DNA of 64,000 nucleotides from the NCBI GenBank assembly GCA_947579665.1, contig CANPUZ010000032.1:744001-808000 (forward strand). The letters are read 5' to 3'. Under the pieces are notes generated by a model. The model searched no databases, was not told the origin of the DNA, and saw only the letters and a list, made by a program, of their open reading frames with translations. The translations under genes and the position numbers were made by a program. Positions 46,011 to 57,941 of this stretch are shown piece after piece (the stretch's first letter is position 1; every line of letters begins with the position of its first letter). The stretch comes from Sympetrum striolatum. Its lineage: Eukaryota; Arthropoda; Insecta; Odonata; Libellulidae.

Positions 46011-47560
46011 GGAAACATCGGAGAATTTCCAAAAGTGACGGTCACGTGCTTCATCTCAACCAATGAGAGAGCAAACGATTAGACAAATGAAGAATGAAAC
46101 AAGGCGTGTAACAGCAGATGTAAATATCAATGATGTGTATGAAATTTTAGGTAACTAAGATTTGTTGTTGTCCTTTGTTGATTTCTTACTTAAGTTTTGA
46201 AAGAAATCTTACAAGGAAGATTTTTATAATTGCATTAGTTAGTTTGTATGGTCTTAAATGGTTGATGTTTGAATTTAACATAAATTGCTAGCAGAAGATT
46301 TTCCAGTGCCCAAATTCGAGCACAAGGATACTTATGGTAATAAAATATCGATATCTAATTCACTATCAGCCCTACAGTGAATCCCTAAATTTCGTAATTT
46401 TATTAACTGGAAGTCGGTGCGTGATTTTCAGAACTTAGTATCAGTGAAAGAAGTAGAAAATTAGTAAGTACATAGTACCTTCGATACCCTCACTGACTGA
46501 TTTCTTGGAGATTAGATTTACACGAATTCCTTAGGTGCTTCATAAAGTTATTGTTGGAACTGTTGCTGTCTTCAAATCAGCTAGTAAGACCTCGATTCGT
46601 ATAAACGGATAGGTATCTTTTATTTTTTAATATTTGCCACAAAAGCAAAATCCTCTCGTCTCCTTGTGAACCGAAGTACTGCAACTTTCGACTGTAGCAC
46701 TTCCTTGTACGTAATTAATACTTGTAATTAGTTTCGCCTGGATTAACTACACTCTATAAATATTATTCAATTATCTTGGCTTTTCATATATTGCTGAAAT
46801 ATATGATTTTAATGGAATCTAATGGTAAAATTGTGGGTAATTTTCTAGTTTCACGGTGTTTGGGAGAAATTCTATATCTCCTTTACTACTGAAGATACAC
46901 ATACCATTCTTACACCATATTATAGAGGAAGGATTGCAGTTTATATATATGATAAGCAATGTCTTCTAAGAGCTGTCATTTCGGAGAAAATTCTATCCAA
47001 AAACGACAAATTTTCGACGTTTTTCTTCTGCTACTAGAAAATTACCAAATTGTGTTTTAAAATGAACAAAAATTATACCATCCACGTCAGTTAAAAGTTA
47101 ATCATTATACGTTTAAAAATTAGAAAATTCGATCGCATGAAATCCTATGACTAGGTTTAATCTATTTCTCTATTATTTATAGTTTTCTTCAAGCGGGGTC
47201 ATTATTTTTCCATAGTCGAGTCTCGCACGGGGAAACAGTAACATATGTAACGGATGTTAAGCGTTCCCTAACACTTTACCTAATGAATTATTGATGGTTA
47301 TTTATATTTATTATTAGAAGATTAAAACGTTTATTTTATTCCACGTCCTTGGACAGATGCTCGCTCCAAGAAACGTAGTACATACGTGCATCCATATGTG
47401 CTATGGCGTACATCATTTTGCACCTAAAAGCGAGAATCGCATTCATTTTATGCGATCGCATGTCTTATTGCGGCTTTATATTACATTCTGCTAATTACGG
47501 GCATTCAATTAACGCATTTGCCTTGATTATATTGTTAAAGATGCACACACTTGCCACAGT
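46011..47560. other. Unassigned AT-rich sequence
   Basis: No open frame of note and no repeat recognised. Confidence 0.2.
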
Positions 47561-47569
47561 TCGTCTGCT

Positions 47570-47720
47570 AACCGACTGACTCCTATCGCTACCGACTCCT
47601 TTTCATTATCGGTAGAATTCTCCGGATTCTACCGACGATGGCTAGCCGTTATACCGACGCAGGAGCTTCCAGAATAGCATCGAGAGCTCGTGGAGTCGGT
47701 TTGCGATCGTAACCGACTGC
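47570..47720. repeat. Second ACCGACT-rich patch
   Basis: Several copies of CTACCGAC/AACCGACTG on the plus strand and GAGTCGGTTT on the minus strand sit within 150 bp, including a TATCGGTAGAATTCTCCGG to CGGATTCTACCGA dyad (about 47,609-47,636). The ACCGACTCC and AACCGACTGC words match the patch at 45.8-46.0 kb. Confidence 0.45.
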
Positions 47721-49545
47721 TTGGCTACCGTACCAACGGGAAATGAGATACAGAATATGGCCCCAGAGACGACATTGAGTTGATAGCTCGGTTTTTTTTC
47801 GGGACTGGGAGTAGAGGGGTGGTAGGTGAATGAGAAATCCAAAAAAGATCACTGAAGTTGAAGTCTCCCAGTAAAAGGAGCGAGTCCAACTCATTGAGAT
47901 CCGTTTGCATCGCAAGGAGCGAGGAATGGACTGCTTCGAGGTTTGAAAGGGATACTGGGGGGAGGGAGGTAAAGACAGGCGATGAGTAACCTTTTCCTTC
48001 GTTTAGTGCTCAGGCGAAGTTCGACTACCACTATTCCACAGTTCGACTCAAGGTCACTTCGCCTAACGGAAGGAAGAGCGGAAGCAACTGCAATTAAAAC
48101 TCCGCATCCCTTTTAACCCTCCAGGGACAGATTCTCTGTCTCTTCGGAAAACACGCGTCACCGAAATACGTTCTAAACCGTAAATGCACTTCCTGATTTC
48201 GTGTTTATGGCGTAAGGAAACGTGGCCTTTTCAGATTCTTAATCTGCTTATTTCTATTGCATCTAACGCGATATCGAGACGACGTTTGCGACAAATTGTG
48301 TTTTAATGTCCTGAGAATTTTGTTTTACATTTGTTTTGCGAATACGAGTCGGATTAATAGTTTAAAACTAAATGTAAACAAATACACGTTGACAACGGAC
48401 GAAGACTATTTTGGTGATTCGGTTGCTAAAGTCTTATGGATGGTGGCACTGCAGTGGAATCATTAATTGGTGAGTGTATAGCTCTGTTAATTTTAATCGT
48501 TACCATGGCATCTAATTTGATGAGCTATTTTCCTGTGTTTACGAGAGTTTTACAGTTGTGTTACGTTGTCATCGCCTTCATTTCGACTTATATTTCACTT
48601 TTTTTTGGATTTCGTTATATGTTTGTGGTTCAGATCATATGTTTGTTATTGTTTTTCGTGTTTATGTTGTATTCTTGTGGTAGTAAGTGTTATTTGTTGT
48701 TATGTTGACATGTGTTACTTCGTATGCTTACTACGTGAGAGGTGCTTTCGCTACTTGGCTTACTTTGCATTATGGGGAGTGAGGGAATATGTGATGACGA
48801 GTAATACATATATTGCCATATTCTAAGAAGTGAGGCTTACCAAGCATGGTGAGAAGTGAGGGATCTTGTCCAGTCTTGTAGGTAACTCACATACAGTAAC
48901 ATCAAATACAAAGGGCTAATAATTGGGATGTGGCCTACACGATGAGGAGTGAGGTAGTTTTACCCTGATATCCTCACCAAGCAATAATGTTAAATGTGGA
49001 CCATGTTTTCGTAGTCGTAGCAAAAGGAGAAACATTGTTCATGACAATCCACAACGAATTGGGTATACTATGATAGGTGAGGAGTGAGGTAGTTTACCCT
49101 TTATTTCATCGCCCACTCACTGTATCTTAAGCGGAACATCTACGTTTCGTTGAAAGGAATTAATGGATAGGGAGCGAAGAAAACAAAGAATAAAATTTGA
49201 AATACAGAGAAAATCCCGAGTTAGAAAAATAATTGAACAAATTTTTTTTTCAAATTCGTCCATATATTGTCTTGCATTAAATGTAATTACTAATTAAATT
49301 TATCAATGTAATCTCTTCGTATTAAATTATATCTCTTCGTATTTAATTATATCTCTTCTTTTGCCGCATATATGGTTACTGATGTATTTTTCCAAATTGT
49401 TTTCCTTTTCACCCTCTTTTTAAACGAAAGGGAGTTACTCTTCAATGAAACTAAATGTCTTCTTCGAGTGCTCATTATAACATGTGTATTCGATGAATTG
49501 CTATATAATTTAGCTGTTTTAATTCGTGCGGTTCTTTTTTTCCAG
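47721..49545. other. Unassigned sequence with GGAGTGAGGTAG direct repeats
   Basis: Two copies of TGAGGAGTGAGGTAGTTT (48,943 and 49,078) lie 135 bp apart, each followed by TACCCT. A TTAACCCTCCAGGG word at 48,114 resembles a piggyBac end without a partner. No gene is supported. A donor-like AATTG/GTGAGTG at 48,468 has no convincing exon. Confidence 0.35.
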
Positions 49546-49585
49546 TGCCTGTTCTCTGTGTAATCTACGGGACCAAATGGGAAAG
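49546..49585 (+). CDS. Candidate 40-nt microexon, unknown product
   Basis: An excellent acceptor (GTTCTTTTTTTCCAG) lies 40 bases before a consensus donor (GGGAAAG then GTAAGG). Two of the three frames are open; the one compatible with the phase-1 end of the 33,970-34,068 exon would add P-V-L-C-V-I-Y-G-T-K-W-E. The length is not a multiple of three. Splice strength is the only real evidence. Confidence 0.3.
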
Positions 49586-49899
49586 GTAAGGCAATTTTGT
49601 TGTCTCCTTATCTTGAAGCAATTGCATCGTCCGAACTATGACAATTAGTATATTATTTTAACTTATCGTTCACATTTTCTGGGAATGGGAAGTGGGAATG
49701 AATAGCAATATAATTCGCTTTAATGCATGTAAGAAACTCTGAGAGTGATTTGTGGGAATTTTAATTCAAGAATCGAAGGTATCGTTCGGAATTCATAGAT
49801 TAGCTCCGATTCTAAATTAACAATCAATGCCATTTCCCGGAAAATATGTTTTATCTTCTTAAACGTGAAGAATGCAGTAAAAACTGCGCATTTTCTGCA

Positions 49900-50320
49900 A
49901 AATTTCCTGTTTTTTGGTTCTGCTTAAAATTCGAGTTAACCTAGTCGAATTTGGGATCTCAACTAAATCTTTCCAAATATCGAAGAAATATTTGAGTTTT
50001 CTTTGCAATTTACGAAGAAATCGGCGGTAATAGGGCATTTTTTCAATATTTTCAGTTTTTTGGCTCTATTTTGTTTGAAATTCGAGTAAATCAAGTCGAA
50101 TTTGGACTCGTTTTCGAGACCTCAATACGATTTTTCCATGTATTGAACATTAGCTTCCATTTTGTGCAACTTACGAATTGTGTGAAAATCGGCCCTTTTT
50201 GGGAAAGTTTTAAGTATTATTGCTGCATTTTGATAAAAATTCGAGTAAACTTAACAAAATGTGTACTCGTTTCGAAGATCATAGCGAGATCCTTCTAAAT
50301 ATGGAAGGCTAGGACCAAGT
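49900..50320 (+). repeat. Three diverged tandem copies of a 155-bp unit
   Basis: AATTCGAGTNAA anchors occur at 49,928, 50,079 and 50,238 (spacing 151 and 159 bp). Each is followed by an AGTCGAATTTGG- or ACTCGTTTTCGAGA-like segment and a TCTAAATAT/CCATGTATTG segment. Copies are well diverged. No B-box is present, so this is unrelated to the large array despite the similar period. Confidence 0.6.
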
Positions 50321-50402
50321 AATTTTCATTTCAGATGGTTATTCCATATTGCCACGAAGTGAAGATTAAGATTAAGATTATATTGATATTAGAAAAGATC
50401 TC

Positions 50403-50530
50403 TGTTTTTCCCGGCGTAATTGCTGAAGGAATAGTTCTCGGGTCTCCAGCCGGGTGCAGGCTTCGGATAAAAGCAACGTTTCGGCCACATCCTTCGTGGC
50501 CATCTTCAGGAACGAAGTGCAAGTGCATAT
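50403..50530 (-). mobile_element. Penelope-type retroelement end with hammerhead-like core
   Basis: On the minus strand the segment reads CCTGAAGATGGCCACGAAGG then ATGTGGCCGAAACGTTGC. CTGAAGA, a GGCCAC/GTGGCC stem (50,496-50,501 with 50,483-50,488) and GAAAC follow the order of hammerhead ribozyme motifs found in Penelope-like element ends. One extra base lies between CTGAAGA and the stem, so activity is doubtful. The surrounding CTCGGGTCTCCAGCCGGGTG is also typical of this repeat class in arthropods as I recall it. No reverse transcriptase is visible; this is a fragment. Confidence 0.5.
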
Positions 50531-50807
50531 ATTGATATTATTTTGTAATAATTCCAATTTTAGAAAGACTTTAGAAAACTTTATACGTTCCGGTTCGAAT
50601 GGCGTTTGAGCCGAATTTTTCATCATTTCGCAATGCTTAATATTGGCATCTCAAGATTCATGACAACCGAACGAATGAGATATTGTTCGCTTTTTTATTT
50701 TCTGTCGGAGGATCTTTCGTCACCTCTTCTTTCTGCCACTATTTCTTTTCTTCACCTCTCCATGTTTTCCTTCTTGTTTGCTTTCTTCGTTTGCCTCTCC
50801 TGATTAG

Positions 50808-50942
50808 GACGGACGCAATTAACGAAGAAGATTGCAGAAACTAATACTCGCTCTCTTTCGATGACTGGCTCAATCATACTCCCTCTCTCACACACATTCA
50901 CTCATCCAATACACACACTCACTCTTGTTGTCTACTCTCAAG
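50808..50942 (+). CDS. Candidate exon, unknown product
   Basis: A 135-bp interval between a pyrimidine-rich acceptor (GCCTCTCCTGATTAG) and a consensus donor (CTCAAG then GTAAGG). One frame is open throughout (…TQLTKKIAETNTRSLSMTG…), but much of its 3' half is a low-complexity CA/CT-rich stretch. The other two frames stop within 15 codons, and neither open frame of the 49,546 microexon continues into the open one. Weak evidence only. Confidence 0.2.
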
Positions 50943-50944
50943 GT

Positions 50945-51500
50945 AAGGGTTTTGGTACATTGGAAAAATGGAACACACGAAACGGGAAAATAAGTCAGGA
51001 ATCACACAAACTTCGCAACATATTCTCATTCTCATATAAAGTGTCCACAGATTATATCAATACAGTCATTGTAAATATAACAGTATTCTCACATAGTATC
51101 ATACATGTTTCACTAAATTAATTCTAAAATCGTGTTATTACTATCATCACATTTACAATTGCTGATTGGCAAATACCAGGTGGCATTGCCCGTGTCATAA
51201 AATGACCTCCAAAGGAAAACAAATCTAAACATACGCACACGGTTGCAATGAATGAGAAAATATAACTAAAGCATTCGAAAAATACAGCTCCTAATTTGAA
51301 CAAAATTAATTACTAATGAGGCTTGAATGTCTGAAGTATTCTCAAGCTCGCAAAATAAGATTTTAATACATTGGGAAAATAGAACACACACAAGAAACCA
51401 AATACTGTAATTTTACACATTTCGCTAGATGTCCTCATTCTTACAATTAGTATATACAGAAAATAGCACTATAATCATTGAAAAAGATTGAATACATAAA
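50945..51500. repeat. Two diverged tandem copies of a 410-bp segment
   Basis: The TTTTGGTACATTGGAAAAAT segment with GGAACACAC near 50,949-50,980 recurs as TTTTAATACATTGGGAAAAT with AGAACACAC near 51,361-51,390, followed in both by CTCATTCT and an AATATA/ATATACAG segment. Confidence 0.45.
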
Positions 51501-52484
51501 GGCATAAATATTTTATGATATCTTTCTACTCATCATTTTTGATGATTAGTTTTGATAATAATTCAAAAATAAGATTTTACTTTAAATATAATTCAAGATA
51601 CACATCATTTGTCCGTCTTCCGCAAAAGGTGGTGTTAAATGTTTTATGTCCATGGTATATTATTTCGAATGAATCCGTCACTTTCTTATCTTGAATGGCA
51701 CTCCCATGTAAATATATTACTCTTCATGTTTCCTGGAATAGAAGAAATGTCGGTTATTTCAATGTCAGTATCTTCCATTTACTCGATAATATTTAGAAAA
51801 AAGAAAACTAAGTTTAAATAAGCAATATATAACGATTTAGAAGAAAATATAACTCTACATACTGTATATAACATATATGGCAGGAAGTATATAGGCTGAT
51901 TTTGAAATTAAAATTAACATTTAGTTTACTCTTAACGTTGATAATTTTTGATTAAACTATTTCCAAATATCTGGGAGTAATCTTAGATTGAAAGATCGAA
52001 AAAAATTCGAAATATCTAGAATAAAACGAAACAGAAGGAACTCTTAGTTTTAAAACATTCACAAACATACCTAATCATTCGTGATTAATGCCACGATGCA
52101 GTTCAGATTCAAGATTCAGTTTTAAGCACACAAAACAAAAGTTGAATTAAAACAACACGATCATGGAGTAAATGATGATTTTAATTTCTCTAAAGAATGA
52201 AATATATGATCAGGAATAACGTAAGAATATCATTTCCACACGAAAATAAGTATCACGTACGAGAACCCTAAAATTTCTATGAAAACTATCAAAACTCTAG
52301 CAGATTAGGCAAAGTATCACTCTCTAAAAGGTTAAAACTACAACCGATTTGTAATAAAAGAAATTCAAACTGAACAGCCCGATGCCGTAAATATCCAAAA
52401 GTAAAATAACCTAAAGGTACTGAATAATATAAATGATGGCTTACGAAAAAGCAAAAACATTTGTACCACTTTTAAATAACTAAC

Positions 52485-52586
52485 CAGCAAGTTGTGTTCG
52501 GTGTCCTTCTTCGATGGTTCTTTTGTACGACCTCAAAGGAATGTCCTCGATGAACTGCCGATAAGGAGTCGTCTCCACCGAGACAT
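52485..52586 (-). CDS. Candidate exon of tandem family, member A
   Basis: On the minus strand a 102-bp interval runs from an acceptor (TATTTTTAAG) to a donor (TTGCTG then GTTAGT). Two frames are open. The one ending in phase 1, like member D, reads VSVETTPYRQFIEDIPLRSY and then KRTIEEGHRTQLAG. It is rich in charged residues, has no signal peptide or cysteine motif, and I do not recognise it. Position and phase parallel the exon at 56,889-56,974. No partner first exon was identified in this segment. Confidence 0.35.
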
Positions 52587-53609
52587 CTTAAAAATAAAAA
52601 AAATCAATTAAATTTCAGAAATTATAAATAAGATAATTCACAAGTATTAAATATTGAAGGCCAAGTGCGTTTTATATTACTGATACTTCAACTTATATTA
52701 AAAAAAGAGATGAATACCTAACATAATCCCAGAGTAAATATATTTTGTGTTTACACCGAATGAATTGATTGGAGAAAATAGGTGTAGATATTCGTTAATT
52801 CTTACTAAATATATAATATACAAGAATATGCTGGTATGCATTGAAATATAATATATACTCCAAAGGTAAGGATTAAATGCCAGCAAAATTTGAATTATAT
52901 GTTGTAAGGATGATATATTTTTTTTCGAAAGATAATCTTAAATATGATTTCTCTGGAATTTTAATTTCAAAATTCATGTATGAATAATCCGTTTCACAGT
53001 ATCGATTCTCATCTTTAAATATTGTTTATTGATATTTTAACCAATCTATTCCGTAGGAACATTGGAATACATCACATTAAAAGAAGATATTCCTACTTTG
53101 CCTGTAATATGAAAATTTAAAGAAAGCATTGTGAAACTGAAGTTTAAAAGTTCAGTCAGGAAAAACATTATTGCTGTGTTTCTAATGAGTCAAAGGGGTA
53201 CGTCAATTCACACTTATTGCGGATTTGTTTTGGGGCAATCAAAATAATTAATAATGCCGCTTACAATCACATATTACATCCAATCGAAATTTAGTTCCGC
53301 AGATTTTGAATTAGATGCACTTTAAATGCAGTATTTTCGAAATGAATAAATTCCACGACAATGGTAATAATGTACATGCCGTCAGAATATATTTTATTTT
53401 TCTTAAATAAAAAGCGTAATCACGAACCATACAAATTAAAATCAGCGATAAGGTTAATTGGATTTCCCATAGTCCGTTTCTCGAATCTGCCATTTAAAAA
53501 ATATATTTCGAACTACAAAACAAGGAAGACGCTGTCACGATCCGACCAAACTGTTGTTAGCCTAGAGGTTTCAAGAAACGAATACCAACGAAGCAATCAT
53601 GTTGATTAA

Positions 53610-53900
53610 CATCAGACAACTTACCTGATTGAGGGCATCCTTCCTCCAGTGATTGCCCACTCAAATGATCACGTAATTAAAGAATCACAGTCACCCTCTT
53701 CATGAAACACGATATACACCATGAAGACTGCCTCTCGGAATTTGAAATGAAACAAAGTTAAATATGACAAATTTAAAAAGGTTAAAGTAGGAGGCGATAT
53801 TCCCATGTGCTTGTTTATAGTGATCAAACAAAATCAAGTATACATTCAGACAGTCATTTTCCTTACGATGTCGATCGAAAACCATTTTTAAAATAAAAGC
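53610..53900 (-). pseudogene. Tandem family member B, degenerate
   Basis: The segment aligns with member C. A first-exon-like ATGGTTTTCGATCGACATCG lies at about 53,868-53,887, but the donor seen in C (AGAGAG then GTGAGC) is lost. Farther down, CCCTCAATCAG is followed by a perfect GTAAGT donor at about 53,622. The intervening frame corresponding to C carries stops. A 94-codon frame (53,700-53,984) runs straight through exon and intron positions and is probably incidental. Confidence 0.35.
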
Positions 53901-54899
53901 ACGTTTTAAAATGGTCCACCTTTCGCACCAGTAAGGCCAAACGCTCCAAACCAAGGATTTCACCAATCTTATTTCCTTTATCAATTAATTAATTCTTTTA
54001 ATATCCTCATTAACGGATTTTCCGAAAGAATTGTGTAGGGCATTTAGAATCTTCTACAAGAATCTCTTCTTTGCAAGAAATATTTAAAAAACCTAATAAA
54101 CACATTGACGCTAAATCCGACTCATTAAATTAATGCAAAAATTAAGTCACTTCAGACAATATCATTCACTTGGGTCCATCTCGCAATTCAAGTTAACTGT
54201 AAACGCTGATAATGTTTCATTAAAAACTCGGAAAATATGTCCAAAATCTTTCTGGAGAAATTGAAAAGATCCATGAACATTGGTGTTATCGATGAAACTT
54301 ATTAATTCTTGATAGCAACACCTTGAACTTGATCTACCAACACGAAGAATGCCTTTAACAACCAAATATTCACTTTTAAGCAGATGGCGAAGTTACAAAA
54401 GTTGAATTTTTAATAACGATCATGGGGTAAATGAAATACTTAGATAGCAAAGAGTTTTATTTTCTCTAATGAATGAAGTGTCGACGACAACTTATATGAC
54501 TTACGAAAATAAGAAATGATGTCTAGAAGTTCTGAAATTGAAAGTAAAATGTCCTTTTCACGGTAATCGTCTCGGTTGAAAAGACTGAACTCCTTTCAAA
54601 TGGCCTTCATGAAATTCCGACTAATTGTAAGACATAAGCGGGGAAAGTGAAGAGATGTTTACCACAAGAAGTAGACAACGGTGAAAGTGTTGTACCGCAA
54701 AGATACTAGCGATCTGAACTTACACTTTGAAACGCGATCTTGTTTTTATTTATACATGATACTATGCATTTAGCCGATTCCATTAATTGCCACATGAAAT
54801 GGGGGTTCGTAAAGTTGGAAGATTAATGTTTACTTACGAGTTAATAGATTTTTACATTTACTTTTTCTTGAATACAACAAGAAATGTCTATTATATGAA

Positions 54900-55533
54900 A
54901 GACCTAATGCATGCCATCTGTAATTCGACCTCCAGCTTTCGATGGAAATAGATGTTTTGGGGCCCATAGAGCACGCATTCGATATTTTCCCGAACATGTC
55001 TGTCTGTGTGTCTGTCTGTCTGTGGTAAAAAAGATTGTGGACGCTCTATCTTAAAAAGTAATTATCCGATCATTTTCAAAATTCATATTTAGTATTTTAC
55101 TAACATTGCTTAGAGTTGATTAGTTTTTTGTGAATATCGCTTAACCGGAAGTTGCGGTTTATCCGGAACAAAATTTCGTTTTTTTTAAATATCTCTGTAG
55201 GAATGCCATATTGATATATACAATTACAAACAAAAGTTGTAGATAATGTACTTTACTAACACTTTTGTATGAAACATTTTTTCGTAACACTGATTGTTTA
55301 GGAGTTATTCTTCAATAATTGTTAACCGGAAGTTGTTTATCCAGAAATGGAAGGATTTCATACACATCTCTGTCAGAATGCAATGTAGGTACACACAATT
55401 ATGTACCAAAGTTATAGACAATGTTTTTTACCACAAATGTTGTATGAAACATTTTCCTGTAACACTCATTGTTTTGGAGTTATCTATATATTACGGGCAT
55501 AGGCTTCTGTTTTCAATAAATACGGAGAAAGTC
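54900..55533 (+). mobile_element. Interspersed element X, copy 3 (longest)
   Basis: Starts with a degraded left end, then ATTCGACCTCCAG, GGAAATAGATGTTTTGGGGC, CCCGAACATGTCTGTCTG, GAGTTGATTAG, two successive TTAACCGGAAGTTG segments (about 55,140 and 55,322) with TGTATGAAACATTTT after each, and a right end ATACGGAGAAAGTCATG. The terminal ATACGGAGAAAGT is the complement of the ACTTTCTCCGTAT start of copy 1, so this is an inverted-repeat-ended, non-coding element. A 97-codon frame inside is incidental. Confidence 0.7.
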
Positions 55534-56012
55534 ATGTGTTGGCCACATCAGATTTTTCTACTTAGAAGAAACGATTTCATTAAATAGTGAACTGAGGCAT
55601 ATAAGTTGACTATCTAAGCTCCCGTTGATTCTCAACGGGGAATATAGAAGTATATTGAATTATAATTGTCGGTCGTACAATGAGTAAATACCCTTTAATT
55701 ATACACAACTGAAATCCCATTCTATTCTATTCAGGAAAATGCGTGGATTCAACAATTGCATTGGTCGTCAGGGGGACTGGCTTTTTGGATAATTTTTGCG
55801 TGTATTGTCGAAATGTCGATTCGAAAACAACATTCCATTACACAAATAAGAGTTTTTATTCGATTTTCTTTAATTTAGTGCTTGTCTAGACTCTTCAAGA
55901 CTATTCATTCTAATTGAATTCTTCAAAAAATATAAATCCTGCAAACGTTAAAAGTGAAGCTTACGTGCATTCCTTAAGGAAATTGATGCTAATTAATATG
56001 CCTTTACTCGCC

Positions 56013-56265
56013 TGACAAAGGGTTCCTGGAAGCCTTACTCCAGTGATGAGTCTCTTCTTGAACTATCACGAAACGAACGGTTATAAATATCACGGTGACT
56101 TCCCCTTCGTGAAATCTGAAATGAAAGATGATAAAGCATGAAAATCCCACACAGGGTGAAACAAGAACTGCTGTAATTACGGAATGCATGTTTAGATTTA
56201 TGTTTCGATTAGTAACTATTCAAGTGCTCACCTCTCTTACAATGTCGATCAGCAACGAAAACCAT
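56013..56265 (-). pseudogene. Tandem family member C, two exon-like pieces with an early stop
   Basis: Piece 1 (56,265-56,232) starts ATGGTTTTCGTTGCTGATCG and ends with a donor (AGAGAG then GTGAGC), phase 1. Piece 2 begins after a strong acceptor (ATCATCTTTCATTTCAG) at about 56,118 and ends near a GC-type donor (TTTGTCAG then GCGAGT). Spliced in phase it begins D-F-T-K-G-K-S-P and then stops. This parallels D-F-R-E-L-R-K-K-S at the start of the second exon of member D. The early stop suggests a pseudogene. Confidence 0.35.
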
Positions 56266-56888
56266 TTCAAAAATTACATCAATTAGTGATTCAAGGAGGA
56301 AAATACAGTAAATGGATTACGGTTTAATAGTAGTCTGAGAATTAATGGAATAAGAAAACCGCTTAAACAATGCTCAATCGATTTTAAATTCAAATCTTCT
56401 TTTCGGTTTCAGTTAGCGTTGATTATTTTTAATTAAAAGCTCGGTAAATATGCGGAGAAAATCTTTTTCCTATTAAAATTTAAAACACCGTTTAAAACAT
56501 CTGCAGATCGTATTCGCAACTCCTACCGATTGCAAAACAGTAACGGTTTTTGGCAATTCCATTAAGATTTTTTAGATGAATATAGTTGCAACGCTATACA
56601 TGGCAATATAGCCTTATCAATAAATATTGACAGAAGATTAAAATTATTAATTTACCCTTCATCCTTGATTTGCAGAAGATTTAGAACTCGTTCATTAGAA
56701 TAAAGATTATAAAATAGCCAGTACCCATCACGTGACGTATATAAAAAGTTGTAGATTTAATTATCGGAATAAAGATTTCAAAATAGGAATCACTTGTGTC
56801 TTAACGCATTTATCATTAAGAAAATCAATTCCTTGTAAGAAATATCCGAAGAAACTGAGATTGTATTAATTTAATATAAGCAACTTAC

Positions 56889-56974
56889 CAGACTTACGAG
56901 CACCTCGACAACACCCACGGATTATGTCTTGAGGGTCGGAAAATGTTGATTTCTTCCTTAATTCACGAAAATCA
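56889..56974 (-). CDS. Candidate second exon of tandem family, member D
   Basis: An 86-bp interval on the minus strand with acceptor ATTTCTTGTTTAG and donor GTCTG then GTAAGT. After completing the split codon left by the exon at 57,631, it is open throughout: DFRELRKKSTFSDPQ, then DIIRGCCRGARKS, ending on one base of the next codon. It has a basic C-terminal half with a CC pair, and I do not recognise the family. The intron to the upstream exon would be 656 bp. I could not find a convincing third exon. Function unknown. Confidence 0.45.
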
Positions 56975-57630
56975 CTAAACAAGAAATGAAATTGACATTA
57001 AACTTGAGTTGAACTTTAAAAATATCTCGCTCGCATATACTAGACTTCAAATGTATCGCAGAGCAGGAAATTTAAATTCAAACGGTTTTGCAGAAAAAAG
57101 TGACGTACGTCCTCCGTCTACGAAATCTTCTAATTAACTACAGCTCTGAAATGTGAAAGGGGAGACGGAATGCAAGCTTCTGATTGGCTGTTGAAATCTC
57201 GGTTATTTTTTAATTTTTATATACATAACTATAATTGGAATAAAATAAAAGTAAATTCTGACGGATCTTTATTTAATAATTTTTACAGTTAATAATTAAT
57301 ACAGTTTAATAATTAATACAGTTGTAATTATACCGCAAATATAAAATCAATCATATTTAAAACAATTAACACGTATTCAAATAATCCAAGTGACTGTTAG
57401 TTTTTATAAGAGATTAAGAATATCTTTCGAGTATTATATGTGAAGTTTTGGACTCCTCTTCAATTTAAGATCACAGTAATCCATCTAGCTGATATCGCGA
57501 ATCAATAGTATATAAGTCATTACTTCCAGGTTAACTAGCTAAATCCTTATCACTTATATTCATTGCGCTTTGCAACTGTCTTGGATTTTTCTAAACGAAT
57601 GCAGAGTTCTTAAAGTAATACAGTACTTAC

Positions 57631-57722
57631 GTTCTTATATTGGCAAGTTTTAAGCGAAGAAATGTCTGGTTCTTCATTGATCGCTTACACGTAGTCGGTC
57701 TATCTTGATCCACTGGTGTCAT
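57631..57722 (-). CDS. Candidate first coding exon of tandem family, member D
   Basis: On the minus strand, ATG at 57,722 opens 30 codons (MTPVDQDRPTTCKRSMKNQT, FLRLKLANIR), then two bases of a split codon before a consensus donor (AGAAC then GTAAGT). The phase matches the acceptor at 56,974. The peptide is basic, with no signal sequence. The region, with its upstream flank, is duplicated at 57,942-58,110, where the frame stops early. The start is chosen because it is the only ATG upstream in frame. Confidence 0.45.
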
Positions 57723-57941
57723 AGCAGCGCAAACATTTGGTATCTTTCACGAAAACCTTATTCCAACAGAGACAAACTGTGGCAGTAATGTAACTGAAAC
57801 ACCTATTAGCAACTGTCGGAATGGTCTTCCTAATGCAAAGATATTTTATACTACGTTGGAGCTCATTTTGCACTGATATGTAGCAAATAATCGCAAAAGA
57901 TTGTGTACAGCAATATAATAATACGAAAGTAATGCAATACT

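Noticed and set aside
49900..50320. The 155-bp tandem repeat as an outlying piece of the satellite
   Set aside because: Same period but no B-box and no shared module core; similarity is in length only.
53700..53984. 94-codon minus-strand frame
   Set aside because: It reads through the positions corresponding to exon, donor and intron in the paralogous copy at 56.2 kb.
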